This document shows positions 50,707 to 59,872 of a DNA stretch of 64,000 nucleotides, one piece after another. Where the stretch lies: the NCBI RefSeq assembly GCF_014076495.1, contig NZ_CP043575.1, positions 4,588,001-4,652,000 of the forward strand. Direction: 5' to 3'. This stretch comes from Comamonas koreensis. GTDB taxonomy: Bacteria > Pseudomonadota > Gammaproteobacteria > Burkholderiales > Burkholderiaceae_C. The translations under genes and the position numbers were made by a program. Under the pieces are notes generated by a model. That model ran no database searches and had not been told where the DNA came from. It saw nothing but the letters and a program-made list of their open reading frames with translations. How positions within the stretch are numbered: the first letter of the stretch is position 1; every line of letters begins with the position of its first letter.

Positions 50707-51744
50707 TCAAAACCCGCGCTGCAGCAGGCTGCGAATCGGCGCGGGCAGCCCCAGATCGGGCCACTGCGCAGGCAGGCACCACTGGCCCGAAGGCGTGGGC
50801 ACACCATCGCCCGAAACGGACACCCGCACCGGGTGCAGGTGCAGATCCTTGTGGGTGAGCACATGCAGGAATGGCTGGGCATGCACCGCCTCCGAGGTAT
50901 CACCGTGCTGTGCCGACTGCGCAAGCAGCGCCTCTTCACTGTCGTAGACCGGCAGGCAGAACAGGCCGGCCCAGATGCCGGGCGCGGGGCGCTTTTCCAG
51001 CCAGATGGCACCGTCGGGCCGCTGCCAGCACAGCAGCCACCAGCTGGCGGCGCTGCGCTTGAGTTTCTTGGTCTTGACCGGATAGCGCTCGGGCTGGCCC
51101 TGGCGGTGGGCCACGCAATCGCCGTGCACCGGGCACAGCAGGCAGCTGGGCTTTTTGGCGGTGCAGATGGTGGCGCCCATGTCCATCATGCCCTGGGTGT
51201 AGCGCGGCATATTGCGCGCCAGGTCGGTGGTGGGCAGCAGCTCTTCGGCCAGCGCCCAGAGCTTTTTCTCGGCGGCGCTGCTGGCCAGGTCGTCCTCAAA
51301 GCCCAGCACGCGGGTGAGCACCCGTTTGACGTTGGCATCAAGTATGGCGGCGCGCTGCGCAAAGCAGAACGAGGCGATCGCGCCGGCGGTCGAACGGCCA
51401 ATGCCGGGCAAGGACGAGAGTTCTTCGACCGTGTGCGGGAACGCGCCGCCAAAGCGTTCCATCACCTCCTGGGCACAGCGGTGCAGGTTGCGCGCGCGGC
51501 TGTAGTAGCCCAGGCCACTCCACAAGGCCATCACCTCTTCATCGCTGGCCGCAGCCAGATCGGCCACGGTGGGGCAGCGCTGCAAAAAGCGCTCGTAGTA
51601 GCCCAGCACGGTGCTGACCTGGGTTTGCTGCAGCATGATCTCGGACAGCCAGACGCGGTAGGCATCCTGGGTGTTCTGCCACGGCAGATGGTGTCTTCCG
51701 TGGACTGTCTGCCAGGCCACGATCTGTTCGGAAAATCGACTCAC
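50707..51744 (-). CDS. mutY: A/G-specific adenine glycosylase MutY
   Basis: A 345-residue MutY that removes adenine opposite 8-oxoguanine. The catalytic Glu is in 'S-E-I-M-L-Q-Q-T-Q-V' (about residue 36), the helix-hairpin-helix in 'L-P-G-I-G-R-S-T-A-G-A-I-A' (about 115), and the catalytic Asp in 'I-L-D-A-N-V-K-R-V'. The iron-sulphur ligands C-x6-C-x2-C-x5-C appear near 195-210. The Nudix-like 8-oxoG recognition domain follows. It neighbours mutM, which acts on the same lesion. Confidence 0.97.
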   Translation of the reverse strand: MSRFSEQIVAWQTVHGRHHLPWQNTQDAYRVWLSEIMLQQTQVSTVLGYYERFLQRCPTVADLAAASDEEVMALWSGLGYYSRARNLHRCAQEVMERFGGAFPHTVEELSSLPGIGRSTAGAIASFCFAQRAAILDANVKRVLTRVLGFEDDLASSAAEKKLWALAEELLPTTDLARNMPRYTQGMMDMGATICTAKKPSCLLCPVHGDCVAHRQGQPERYPVKTKKLKRSAASWWLLCWQRPDGAIWLEKRPAPGIWAGLFCLPVYDSEEALLAQSAQHGDTSEAVHAQPFLHVLTHKDLHLHPVRVSVSGDGVPTPSGQWCLPAQWPDLGLPAPIRSLLQRGF

Positions 51745-51814
51745 AATCGCTGTTCTCGGGGGGAGTAGTTATCGGTGGGCCTGGCCGCTCTGGGGCGGCC
51801 CGCCAGGCCCGCGT

Positions 51815-52627
51815 TTATTTCTGGCAGCGCTTGCAGTAATAGGTGCTGCGCTGCCCTTGCTTGATGAGCTGCACCGGCTGGCCGCATTGCGGGCAGGGCT
51901 CTCCGGCCCGGCCATAGACGCTGGCCTGCGCCTGGAAGGCACCGGCATAGCCATTGACCTGGACAAAATCGCGCAAGGTGCTGCCACCCAGCGCAATGGA
52001 GCGGGTCAGCACCTCCACAATCGCCGCATGCAGGCGTTTCGCCTGGGGCCGCGTGGTCTGGTTGGCCGGTTTGGTCGGCGAGATGCCGGCCAGGAACAGC
52101 ACCTCGCTGGCGTAGATATTGCCCACGCCCACGACCACCTGGCCGCCCAGCAGCAGCTGCTTGATCGGCGTGCGCGACTTTTGCAGCCCGGCCCAGAGGT
52201 GCTCCACGTTGAAGCCGGCGCCCAAGGGCTCCACGCCCAGATTGGACAACAGCTTGGCGGCCATGCCGGAGTCGGCATCGGGCGACCAGACCACCGCCCC
52301 AAAACGGCGCGGGTCATGCAGGCGCAGCAGGTGCTGGTCGGTGAGCAAGTCAAAATGGTCATGCGGGCCCGCTGGCGCATCCATGGGGCTGACCTGCAGG
52401 CTGCCGGACATGCCAAGGTGGATCAGCACCACGCCCTGGTCCAGCACCAGCACAATGTATTTGCCCCGGCGCTGCACCTCGGTGATGGTGCGCCCGGCCA
52501 AGGCGGCGGTATCGATGCCCAGCGGCCAGCGCAAAGGTTTTCCCATGCGCACGGAGGCAATGCGCGCGCCTTGCAGCGGCGCAACCAATCCCCGCCGCGT
52601 GACTTCCACTTCTGGTAACTCTGGCAC
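51815..52627 (-). CDS. mutM: Formamidopyrimidine-DNA glycosylase (Fpg/MutM)
   Basis: A 270-residue glycosylase/AP lyase that excises 8-oxoguanine. The GTG start at 52627 is fixed by the family: processing exposes Pro2, here P-E-L-P-E-V-E-V-T-R-R-G. AGGAAG precedes it. The C-terminal zinc finger C-x2-C-x16-C-x2-C is complete. It is divergent from the TPR-protein gene by about 45 bases. Confidence 0.97.
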   Translation of the reverse strand: MPELPEVEVTRRGLVAPLQGARIASVRMGKPLRWPLGIDTAALAGRTITEVQRRGKYIVLVLDQGVVLIHLGMSGSLQVSPMDAPAGPHDHFDLLTDQHLLRLHDPRRFGAVVWSPDADSGMAAKLLSNLGVEPLGAGFNVEHLWAGLQKSRTPIKQLLLGGQVVVGVGNIYASEVLFLAGISPTKPANQTTRPQAKRLHAAIVEVLTRSIALGGSTLRDFVQVNGYAGAFQAQASVYGRAGEPCPQCGQPVQLIKQGQRSTYYCKRCQK

Positions 52628-52672
52628 TTTCTTCCTTCTGCAAGGCCCTTGGGCATCGTTTATTATGGGCCG

Positions 52673-54448
52673 ATGACGCAAAAACTTCGTTTACTGGCTT
52701 ATTTTCTGGCCGCTGGCCTGATGACACCCGCCTTTGCAGCGCCTGCCAAAGCACCGCAGCAAGGTGCAGCCCATCGTCAGCTGTCTCTGGCGGCGGCCGA
52801 GCGGGCCGATGATGCCAGAGTGGAGCTGGATGCGGAGCTTTTTTACGAGCTGCTTCTGGGCGAAATGTATGCCTACCGCGGCGATGCGGCCACCAGCGTG
52901 GAGTTGCTGCTCGACGCCGCGCGCCGCTCGGGCGATGAGAAGGTCTACCAGCGCAGCGCGCAGCTGGCGCTGCTGTCGCGCTCGGCCACCCGTGCCACCC
53001 AAGTGGCCCAGGCCTGGAAAAGCGCCTTTCCGCAATCGCGCGCGGCCAGCCGCTACATGCTGCAGGTGATGCTCTCGACCAACCAGGGCGAGGAAACCGG
53101 CCCGCTGCTCAAGCAAGAGATCGCGCTGGCCAAGCCCGATGAAAAACTCGACTGGATCCGCGCCATCCCCAGCATCTACCGGCGCCTGAGCGACCAGGAG
53201 CTGGCCGCCCGCATTGTGCGCGAAGCGCTGACCCCCGAGCTGGAAAACCCCGCCACCGGCCCCGAATCCTGGGCTGCCATTGGCCGTATGGAGCTGGCCG
53301 CCGACCAGAAGAGCCAGGCGCTCGCGTCCGCCCGCCGGTCGCTGCAACTCAATCCCGACAATGAAAGCGCAGCCAAGCTGGCCGCAGACCTGGTCAACGC
53401 CGGCGTGCCCGGGGCTGAGGCGCTGGTGGTGGATTTTTTGGACAAGTCCAAGAGCGGCGAGGCCCACCTGGCCTATGCACGCAGCCTGATGAACGCCGAG
53501 CGCTTTACCGAGGCCAAGGCCCAGCTGGACAATGCCACGCGCCTGAGCCCCGAATCTGCCGACGCCTGGATGCTGAAGGCCGCGCTGGAGGCCCAGCTCA
53601 AGCAGTACACCGAGGCCGATGTCTCGCTGCTCAAGCTCGACACCTTGATCGACAAATTCCCCTCGGCCGTGCTGCAGCGCGAAGTGCGCATCCAAAGCCT
53701 GATGCTGCGCGAGCAGATGGCCGAGGCCCAGCAGAAATGGGCCGAGGCCGACCGCTGGGCCGATGAGATCGCCAAGGCCGGCAATATCGCGCTGGCCACC
53801 TTGCGCAAGGCCTCCATCCAGATGCAGCAAGGCAACTACGACGCCGCAGCGGCCCTGCTGGAGCAACTGCCCGAGGGCAATGCCGGCGAGGCGCGCGCCA
53901 AGCTGGCCGCGCAGGTGCAGCTGCAAAAGACGGCCAAGAACTATGCGAAAGCGCTGGAGCTGCAAGGGCGCCTGGTTGCGCTGCAGCCGCAAGACCCCGA
54001 TGCACTGTATGAGCAGGCCATGCTGGCTGAACGCATGAACAACATGGAACTGGCCGAGACCCAGCTGCGCCGGCTGATCGAGCTGCGGCCCGATTTTCAC
54101 CATGCCTACAACGCGCTGGGCTACTCGCTGGCCGACCGCGGCCTCAAGCTCGATGAGGCCAAAAGCCTGATCGAGAAAGCGCTGAGCATGTCGCCCGGTG
54201 ATCCCTTCATCACCGACAGCCTCGGCTGGGTGGAGTTCAAGCTGGGCAACCTCGAGCGCGCCGCCGAGCTGCTGGAGCAGGCCTACACCAAGCAACCCGA
54301 TGCCGAGATTGGCGCCCACCTGGCCGAAGTCTGGTGGAAACAGGGCAAGACCCGGCCCGCCGAAGAGCTGCTGCGCACGGTTCTGAAGACCGCACCCAAT
54401 AACGACATGGTCAAGAAGACCTTTGAGCGCCTGGGAATCAAGCCATGA
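52673..54448 (+). CDS. Exported TPR-repeat protein
   Basis: A 591-residue protein with a signal peptide (about residues 1-22, T-P-A-F-A-A) and TPR-like helical pairs through most of its length. The clearest repeats are in the last third ('AYNALGYSLADRGLKLDEA', 'DSLGWVEFKLGNLERAAELL', 'AHLAEVWWKQGKT'). In many betaproteobacteria such a protein precedes lolB, as here with a 4-base ATGA overlap. It is likely to be a periplasmic scaffold in envelope assembly, which is inference. Confidence 0.85.
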   Translation: MTQKLRLLAYFLAAGLMTPAFAAPAKAPQQGAAHRQLSLAAAERADDARVELDAELFYELLLGEMYAYRGDAATSVELLLDAARRSGDEKVYQRSAQLALLSRSATRATQVAQAWKSAFPQSRAASRYMLQVMLSTNQGEETGPLLKQEIALAKPDEKLDWIRAIPSIYRRLSDQELAARIVREALTPELENPATGPESWAAIGRMELAADQKSQALASARRSLQLNPDNESAAKLAADLVNAGVPGAEALVVDFLDKSKSGEAHLAYARSLMNAERFTEAKAQLDNATRLSPESADAWMLKAALEAQLKQYTEADVSLLKLDTLIDKFPSAVLQREVRIQSLMLREQMAEAQQKWAEADRWADEIAKAGNIALATLRKASIQMQQGNYDAAAALLEQLPEGNAGEARAKLAAQVQLQKTAKNYAKALELQGRLVALQPQDPDALYEQAMLAERMNNMELAETQLRRLIELRPDFHHAYNALGYSLADRGLKLDEAKSLIEKALSMSPGDPFITDSLGWVEFKLGNLERAAELLEQAYTKQPDAEIGAHLAEVWWKQGKTRPAEELLRTVLKTAPNNDMVKKTFERLGIKP

Positions 54449-54954
54449 TAGGTGTGCAGCGCAGGCAGCTCTGCCTGGCCACCATCGGCGCCGGCCTGCT
54501 GCCCCTCCTCTCGGCCTGCAGCACGGCTGCGCGCCAGCTCGAAGCGGCCCCGGGCAAGACCTACTGGTCAGGCCGCATGTCGGTGCAGGTGCTGGACAGC
54601 CCTCCGCAAACCACCAGCGGCAGCTTTGAGCTGTCGGGCAGCCCCGACTCGGGCGAGCTGGTGCTGCTCAACCCGCTGGGCAATATCGTTGCGCGCGTGC
54701 AATGGTCACCCGGCCAGGCGAGCGCACAGCAAGGCACGCAAACCCGCCAGGCCAGCTCGCTCGATGAGTTGACGCAGACCTTGCTGGGCACCAGCTTGCC
54801 GATTGCCGCGCTGTTTGACTGGCTGCAGGGCCAGCCCACGGTGGCCGCGGGCTGGCAGGCCGATCTGGAAGCGCGCAGCGAAGGCAAGATTCTGGCCCGC
54901 CGCCTCGACCCGCTACCCGAAGCCAACCTGCGCATCGTGCTCGACGCGCCATGA
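54445..54954 (+). CDS. lolB: Outer-membrane lipoprotein LolB
   Basis: A 169-residue lipoprotein. It has a signal peptide with lipobox L-S-A-C (Cys about residue 25). The mature domain fits LolB, with 'W-S-G-R-M-S-V', 'G-S-F-E-L-S-G', 'L-L-N-P-L-G', and 'LFDWLQGQP'. LolB receives lipoproteins from LolA and inserts them in the outer membrane. lolB-ispE linkage is conserved, which supports the call. Confidence 0.93.
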   Translation: MIGVQRRQLCLATIGAGLLPLLSACSTAARQLEAAPGKTYWSGRMSVQVLDSPPQTTSGSFELSGSPDSGELVLLNPLGNIVARVQWSPGQASAQQGTQTRQASSLDELTQTLLGTSLPIAALFDWLQGQPTVAAGWQADLEARSEGKILARRLDPLPEANLRIVLDAP

Positions 54955-54973
54955 TTTTTTTGTGAGACGATCC

Positions 54974-55831
54974 ATGCGTACGCTGTACGACGTTCCTGCG
55001 CCTGCCAAGCTCAACCTGTTCCTGCACATCACCGGCAGACGCGCGGATGGCTACCACCTGCTGCAGTCGGTCTTCATGCTGATCGACTGGGCCGACACGC
55101 TGCACCTGGAGCTGCGCAGCGGCGGCCAGATCAGCCGCGAAGACCTGAACACCCCCCTGCCCGCCGATGACCTGATCACCCGCGCCGCGCGGGCCTTGCA
55201 GCAGGCCACCGGCTGCAGCCAGGGCGTACACATTGGCGTGCATAAAAACCTGCCGGCCCAGGCGGGCATGGGTGGCGGATCATCGGATGCTGCCAGCACC
55301 TTGCTGGCCCTGAACCAGCTCTGGGATTTGAAGCTCTCGCGCAGCGAACTGCAGCGCATCGGCTTGACGCTGGGCGCCGATGTTCCGTTTTTTATTTTTG
55401 GAAAATCGGCTTGGGTCGAAGGAATCGGTGACATAATACGTCCACTCGAAAACGAGCAGCAACTAGCAGACACCGCGCTGGTAGTTGTGAAGCCGCAAGA
55501 GGGTCTGGATACGAAACTTATTTTTTCAAGTCCGAACCTAAAACGCGATTCAGAAGCTGCTACAATGACGAGCTTCGCTGCAGAGAACTTTGACTTCGGT
55601 CGAAACGACTTGCAGCCGGTCGCAGAAAGCCTGTGCCCTTCGATAAAAAAAGTTTCTGACTTTTTGAAATCACAAGGATTACATGCTAGAATGACGGGCT
55701 CAGGTAGCGCAGTTTTCGCAGTGAAGAAAATGCAAGCTAATAGCTGCCAGAGCAGTTTTTCACAAGACTGGACAGTGAAAGATTGCACAAGTCTGATGGA
55801 ACATCCTCTCAGAGGCTGGACCCAAGACTGA
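54974..55831 (+). CDS. ispE: 4-diphosphocytidyl-2-C-methyl-D-erythritol kinase
   Basis: A 285-residue GHMP kinase of the MEP isoprenoid pathway. Landmarks are 'P-A-K-L-N-L-F-L-H' near residue 10, the ATP loop 'A-G-M-G-G-G-S-S-D-A-A' near 100 and 'T-G-S-G-S-A-V-F' near 245. The 3' part (about 55390-55830) has much lower G+C than the 5' part; my count for 55501-55800 is about 45 percent versus about 65 percent at 55201-55260. The protein motifs remain intact, so it is probably functional. Confidence 0.96.
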   Translation: MRTLYDVPAPAKLNLFLHITGRRADGYHLLQSVFMLIDWADTLHLELRSGGQISREDLNTPLPADDLITRAARALQQATGCSQGVHIGVHKNLPAQAGMGGGSSDAASTLLALNQLWDLKLSRSELQRIGLTLGADVPFFIFGKSAWVEGIGDIIRPLENEQQLADTALVVVKPQEGLDTKLIFSSPNLKRDSEAATMTSFAAENFDFGRNDLQPVAESLCPSIKKVSDFLKSQGLHARMTGSGSAVFAVKKMQANSCQSSFSQDWTVKDCTSLMEHPLRGWTQD

Positions 55832-55871
55832 AAGTTTCAAAGGATTGGTGATGCTTAGCACCAATTCTTGT

Positions 55872-55948
55872 AGGGGAGTCGCCAAGCTGGTTAAGGCACC
55901 GGATTTTGATTCCGGCATGCGAAGGTTCGAATCCTTCTTCCCCTGCCA
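55872..55948 (+). tRNA. tRNA-Gln (UUG anticodon)
   Basis: A 77-base cloverleaf with encoded CCA. The acceptor stem is AGGGGAG/TTCCCCT (last pair G-U), the D arm has GCCAAGCTGGTTAAGGC, the anticodon loop is ATTTTGATT giving UUG, and the T arm is GAAGG-TTCGAAT-CCTTC. The discriminator is G, as in tRNA-Gln. ispE-tRNA-Gln-prs linkage is common in beta- and gammaproteobacteria. Confidence 0.97.
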
Positions 55949-56004
55949 TATTTCTTACCGCGTACAAGCAACGCACACAGCTAACCCATACCCACTGGGA
56001 CGCT

Positions 56005-56970
56005 ATGCAAGACCATCATCCAGACTTCATGGTTTTCACTGGCAACGCCAACCGCGAACTTGCCTCTGAAATTGCACAACACCTCCATACCTCACTGGGT
56101 AACGCCGACGTAGGCCGCTTCTCTGACGGTGAAGTCACCGTTGAGATCAAGCAAAACGTGCGTACCCGTGATGTGTTCGTGGTGCAACCCACCTGTGCGC
56201 CCACCAACGACCATCTGATGGAACTGCTGGTGATGGTCGACGCCTTGAAGCGTGCATCGGCTGAGCACATCTGCGCGGTGATCCCCTATTTCGGCTACGC
56301 CCGCCAGGACCGCCGTGTTCGCTCGACCCGCGTGCCCATCACGGCCAAGGTCGTGGCCAACATGCTGCAAGCCGCTGGAGTGAGCCGCGTGCTGACGATG
56401 GACCTGCACGCCGACCAGATCCAGGGCTTCTTCGATATTCCGGTGGACAACATCTATGCATCGCCTGTGCTGCTGGGTGATCTGCGCCAGAAGAACTACG
56501 AAGACCTGATCGTTGTGTCCCCGGACGTTGGTGGTGTGGTGCGTGCACGCGCGCTGGCCAAGCAACTCCATTGCGATCTGGCCATCATCGACAAGCGCCG
56601 CCCCAAGGCCAATGTCTCCGAAGTCATGCATGTGATCGGTGACATCGACGGCCGCAACTGCGTGATCATGGACGACATGATCGATACCGCAGGCACCTTG
56701 GTGAAGGCGGCGGAAGTGCTCAAGGAACGTGGCGCCAAGAAGGTCTACGCTTACTGCACGCACCCCATTTTCTCGGGCCCGGCCATCGAACGTATCGGCA
56801 ACGGTGCGGCTCTGGACGAAGTCGTGGTGACCAACACCATCCCGCTGTCGGCCGAAGCGCGCAACTGCAGCAAGATTCGCCAGTTGTCGGTGGCACCGCT
56901 GATCGGTGAGACCATCCACCGCATCGCCACCGGCGAATCGGTGATGAGCCTGTTCCAGGAAGCCGACTGA
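56005..56970 (+). CDS. prs: Ribose-phosphate pyrophosphokinase
   Basis: A 321-residue PRPP synthase making PRPP from ribose-5-phosphate and ATP for nucleotide, His and Trp synthesis. Motifs are 'F-S-D-G-E' near residue 40, '[11 protein letters not shown]' near 135 (Mg/flexible loop), 'VSPDVGG' and the PRPP loop '[12 protein letters not shown]' near 223. The start at 56005 gives the family length; frames upstream run through the tRNA. It is followed by a terminator. Confidence 0.97.
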   Translation: MQDHHPDFMVFTGNANRELASEIAQHLHTSLGNADVGRFSDGEVTVEIKQNVRTRDVFVVQPTCAPTNDHLMELLVMVDALKRASAEHICAVIPYFGYARQDRRVRSTRVPITAKVVANMLQAAGVSRVLTMDLHADQIQGFFDIPVDNIYASPVLLGDLRQKNYEDLIVVSPDVGGVVRARALAKQLHCDLAIIDKRRPKANVSEVMHVIGDIDGRNCVIMDDMIDTAGTLVKAAEVLKERGAKKVYAYCTHPIFSGPAIERIGNGAALDEVVVTNTIPLSAEARNCSKIRQLSVAPLIGETIHRIATGESVMSLFQEAD

Positions 56971-56973
56971 TCA

Positions 56974-56996
56974 AAGGGCCCGCAAGGCCCTTTTTC
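56974..56996 (+). terminator. Intrinsic terminator after prs
   Basis: AAGGGCC pairs with GGCCCTT around a CGCA-type loop, followed by TTTTT, three bases past the prs stop. Confidence 0.85.
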
Positions 56997-57004
56997 TGCT
57001 TTCT

Positions 57005-57011
57005 GCTAAAA
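57005..57011 (+). promoter_or_regulatory. Possible extended -10 promoter of rplY
   Basis: TGCTAAAAT has an extended TGn and a TAAAAT hexamer about 90 bases before the rplY start, directly after the prs terminator. The -35 is unclear and lies within the terminator T-run. Confidence 0.45.
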
Positions 57012-57026
57012 TAGATAGTTTTCGCT

Positions 57027-57055
57027 GGCCGCTGCAATTTGTAGCGGCCTTTTTA
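57027..57055 (+). terminator. Terminator-like hairpin in the rplY leader
   Basis: GGCCGCT pairs with AGCGGCC around a nine-base loop, followed by TTTTT. It lies between the candidate promoter and the rplY start codon, so it could attenuate rplY or be a second terminator of prs. Confidence 0.6.
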
Positions 57056-57099
57056 ACCGGGTGAACTGGTCGCGGTTCATCCCACATTGGAGTAATAAA

Positions 57100-57690
57100 A
57101 TGAACGTTGTCGCTTTTGCGCGCGCTAAGCAAGGTACGGGTGCGAGCCGCCGCCTGCGTAATTCTGGCCGTACGCCTGGCATCATCTACGGTGCCGCTGC
57201 TGAGCCTCAGTTGATCGAAGTGGACCACAACAGCCTGTGGTACGCCCTCAAGAAGGAAGCTTTCCACGCATCCGTGCTGGAACTGGACCTGGACGGCGCC
57301 AAGAGCCAAGTGCTGCTGCGCGACGTGCAATACCACCCCTACAAGCAGCTGGTGCTGCACATCGACTTCCAACGCGTCGATGCCAACACCGCGCTGACCA
57401 TGAAGGTGCCCGTCCACTTCAGCGGTGCTGAAGAGTCCCCAGCAGTGAAGATCGACAAGTGCCTGGTGACCCCAGTTGTGACCGAAATCCAAGTGATCTG
57501 CATGCCCAAGGACCTGCCCGAATTCATCGCGGTGGACCTGAGCAAGCTGGAAAAGGGTTCGACCGTCCACCTGAAGGACATCGCTCTGCCCAAGGGCGTG
57601 AAGCTGGCTGCACAAACCAACCCTGCGCTGGTGTCCGTGGCTGCTCCTGCTGCTGCTGAACCTGCAGAAGGCGAAGCGCCTGCTGCTTAA
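57100..57690 (+). CDS. rplY: Ribosomal protein L25/Ctc family
   Basis: A 196-residue long-form L25 (CTC type), which binds 5S rRNA in the 50S subunit. The N-terminal L25 domain (about residues 5-90) has '[18 protein letters not shown]' and 'R-D-V-Q-Y-H-P'. The C-terminal beta domain (about 95-180) contains 'H-F-S-G-A-E-E-S-P' and '[15 protein letters not shown]'. The Ala/Pro/Glu tail is usual. TGGAG precedes the ATG. Confidence 0.97.
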   Translation: MNVVAFARAKQGTGASRRLRNSGRTPGIIYGAAAEPQLIEVDHNSLWYALKKEAFHASVLELDLDGAKSQVLLRDVQYHPYKQLVLHIDFQRVDANTALTMKVPVHFSGAEESPAVKIDKCLVTPVVTEIQVICMPKDLPEFIAVDLSKLEKGSTVHLKDIALPKGVKLAAQTNPALVSVAAPAAAEPAEGEAPAA

Positions 57691-57733
57691 TCGCACAGCA
57701 AGCTGCTGACGCCTCTGGCGTCTGCAAGCCAGA

Positions 57734-57764
57734 GGCTGCATTGCTGGTCAATGCAGCCTTTTTT
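57734..57764 (+). terminator. Intrinsic terminator after rplY
   Basis: GGCTGCATTG/CAATGCAGCC is a perfect 10-base stem with a five-base loop, followed by TTTTTT. An alternative upstream stem GCCTCTGGC/GCCAGAGGC shares the bases GGC with it, so the two cannot fully form together. Confidence 0.92.
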
Positions 57765-57794
57765 CATTCTTCCCCTACTTCACTCCATCCGCCC

Positions 57795-58403
57795 ATGATC
57801 AAGCTGTTTGTTGGCCTCGGCAACCCCGGCCCTGAATACGAAGGCACGCGCCACAACGCCGGCTTCTGGTGGATTGATGCGCTGGCCCGGGATTTGCGCC
57901 TGCAGCTGGTGCCTGACCGCAATTACTATGGCCTGGTCGCACGTACTTCGGTGCAGGGTGAGTCGGTCTGGCTGCTCGAGCCGCAGACCTTCATGAACCT
58001 GTCGGGCAAGTCGGTCGGCGCGCTCGCACGCTTTTTCAAGATCCAGCCCGAAGAGATTCTGGTGGTGCACGATGAGCTCGATCTGCCGCCCGGCCAGGTC
58101 AAGCTCAAGCGCGGCGGTGGCCACGGCGGCCACAATGGCCTGCGCGATATCCATGCCCAGCTGGGCTCGTCCGATTACTGGCGCCTGCGCATCGGCATTG
58201 GCCACCCCGGTGACAAGCAGGAGGTGCCCAACTGGGTGCTGCGCAAGCCAGCGCCCGACCAGCGCAAGCTGATCGAGGACAGCATCATCCATGCGCTGCA
58301 GGCCTCGCCTGAGCTGCTGGCCGGCGACATGGAAAAGGCCACGCTCAAGATCCACACCACCAAGCCCCAGCGCCCCAAGCCGCCACGCCCAGAGGCCCTC
58401 TGA
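57795..58403 (+). CDS. pth: Peptidyl-tRNA hydrolase
   Basis: A 202-residue Pth that releases peptides from stalled peptidyl-tRNA. '[18 protein letters not shown]' carries the catalytic His near residue 22. 'F-M-N-L-S-G' and 'HDELDLPPG' follow, with '[13 protein letters not shown]' near 112. rplY-pth linkage is conserved in bacteria. The Lys/Pro tail is common. Confidence 0.97.
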   Translation: MIKLFVGLGNPGPEYEGTRHNAGFWWIDALARDLRLQLVPDRNYYGLVARTSVQGESVWLLEPQTFMNLSGKSVGALARFFKIQPEEILVVHDELDLPPGQVKLKRGGGHGGHNGLRDIHAQLGSSDYWRLRIGIGHPGDKQEVPNWVLRKPAPDQRKLIEDSIIHALQASPELLAGDMEKATLKIHTTKPQRPKPPRPEAL

Positions 58404-58444
58404 GCGCACCGGGCTACACGCCCATCCCCCCGATCACCCCGCAG

Positions 58445-58702
58445 TCACAGGCCCTTGTCGGCCTGCAGGCGCACATAGCGCTGCATCAAGGTGGGCTTGT
58501 CTTCCTGAAAATCGGGGTGCACCGGAATGCAGGCGACCGGGCAGATCTGCACGCACTGGGGCTCATCGAAATGGCCCACGCATTCGGTGCAGCGGTGCGG
58601 ATCGATCTCGTAGTAGTCCTCCCCCATCGAGATGGCATCGTTGGGGCACTCGGGCTCACACACATCGCAGTTGATGCACTCATCGGTAATCATCAAGGCC
58701 AT
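58445..58702 (-). CDS. YfhL-family 2[4Fe-4S] ferredoxin
   Basis: An 85-residue dicluster ferredoxin. The first cluster motif is C-I-N-C-D-V-C-E-P-E-C-P. The second is C-T-E-C with an 8-residue insert, then C-V-Q-I-C-P. This insert is typical of the YfhL/Alv-type ferredoxins. The start at 58702 gives M-A-L-M-I-T-D-E-C. It is convergent with pth. It supplies low-potential electrons, the partner being unknown. Confidence 0.95.
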   Translation of the reverse strand: MALMITDECINCDVCEPECPNDAISMGEDYYEIDPHRCTECVGHFDEPQCVQICPVACIPVHPDFQEDKPTLMQRYVRLQADKGL

Positions 58703-58902
58703 GGATGCGTCTCCAAGATTCCAGCACGGGGGAAGAAGTGTGACATGAGCGACATTATCCCGCGACCTCCTTAGCCATACTCGTGGCACTGCGAGTAAGC
58801 ATGTATGGTGTGTCGGAATTGTTCGCGTTATGCTTGCCGCTGCGAAAAAATACAACAAGCACCAGCAGGTCTGCGCGCCTTTCCTAACCACGACGGCTAC
58901 CC
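58703..58902. other. Divergent promoter region, ferredoxin/ABC operon
   Basis: About 200 bases between the divergent ferredoxin and permease genes. No clear operator or hairpin is seen. Confidence 0.4.
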
Positions 58903-59865
58903 ATGGGTCTTTTCATTCTCAAGCGCACACTCACCTTGCTGCTCACCTTGTTGGGCACCTCGATTGTCGTCTTCCTCGTTCTGGAGATCCTGCCGGGCAA
59001 CGCCGCCCAGATGTTGATGGGGCCCGATGCCGCGCCCGAAGCAGTCGCTGAACTGGCCGAGCAGCTCGGGCTCAACCAGCCCGCCTGGGAGCGCTATGTG
59101 CACTGGATCTGGGGCCTTGTGCACCTGGACCTGGGCAACAGCTACAGCTACGGCACCCCTGTCATCGAACTGATTGCCGAGCGCATGGCGCTCACCTTGC
59201 CGCTGGCCTTGATGGCGATGGCCATCACCACCGTGGTGGCGCTGGCCGCCGGCATCTATGCCGCCAGCCGCCACAACAAGCTCGGTGATGTCAGCGTCAT
59301 GGGCATGGCTCAGCTGGGCATTGCCATCCCCAATTTCTGGTTCGCCATCTTGCTGATCCTGCTGTTTTCGGTGCACCTCAAATGGTTCTCGGCCGGCGGC
59401 TTTCCGGGCTGGAGCGAGGCCTCGGGCGGCTCGCCCTGGGCCGCGCTCAAGTCGCTGATGCTGCCGGCCTTGTCGCTGGCCGTGGTGCAGGCGGCCATCC
59501 TGGCGCGCATCACGCGCTCGTCGGTGCTGGAGGTGCTGCGTGAGGACTTTGTGCGCACCGCCCGGGCCAAGGGCCTGTCGCAACGCGCAGCGCTCTACGG
59601 CCATGTGCTGCGCAATGCGCTGGTTCCGGTGGTCACCGTCATGGGCCTGCAGTTTGCCGAACTGATGGCCGGCACGATCGTGGTCGAGAACGTGTTCTAC
59701 CTGCCCGGCATGGGCCGGCTGATCTTTCAGGCCATTGCCAACCGGGACCTGATGGTGGTGCGCAACTGCGTGATGCTGCTGGCCGCCATGGTGGTGATCG
59801 TCAATTTCGTGGTGGACCTGCTCTATGCCTGGATCGACCCCCGCACCAAAGCCAGCGATATCTGA
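58903..59865 (+). CDS. Peptide/nickel-type ABC permease (DppB-like)
   Basis: A 320-residue inner-membrane permease with six helices. The N-terminus 'LKRTLTLLLTLLGTSIVVFLVLEILPGN' (given in part) is typical of DppB/OppB. The EAA loop 'L-R-E-D-F-V-R-T-A-R-A-K-G-L' near residue 215 couples to the ATPases. It is the first gene of a five-gene Dpp/Opp operon. Confidence 0.95.
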   Translation: MGLFILKRTLTLLLTLLGTSIVVFLVLEILPGNAAQMLMGPDAAPEAVAELAEQLGLNQPAWERYVHWIWGLVHLDLGNSYSYGTPVIELIAERMALTLPLALMAMAITTVVALAAGIYAASRHNKLGDVSVMGMAQLGIAIPNFWFAILLILLFSVHLKWFSAGGFPGWSEASGGSPWAALKSLMLPALSLAVVQAAILARITRSSVLEVLREDFVRTARAKGLSQRAALYGHVLRNALVPVVTVMGLQFAELMAGTIVVENVFYLPGMGRLIFQAIANRDLMVVRNCVMLLAAMVVIVNFVVDLLYAWIDPRTKASDI

Positions 59866-59872
59866 GCACGCC

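Noticed and set aside
52691..54319. A 542-codon open frame on the minus strand
   Set aside because: Antisense shadow of the TPR protein, which has a signal peptide, TPR motifs and conserved linkage to lolB.
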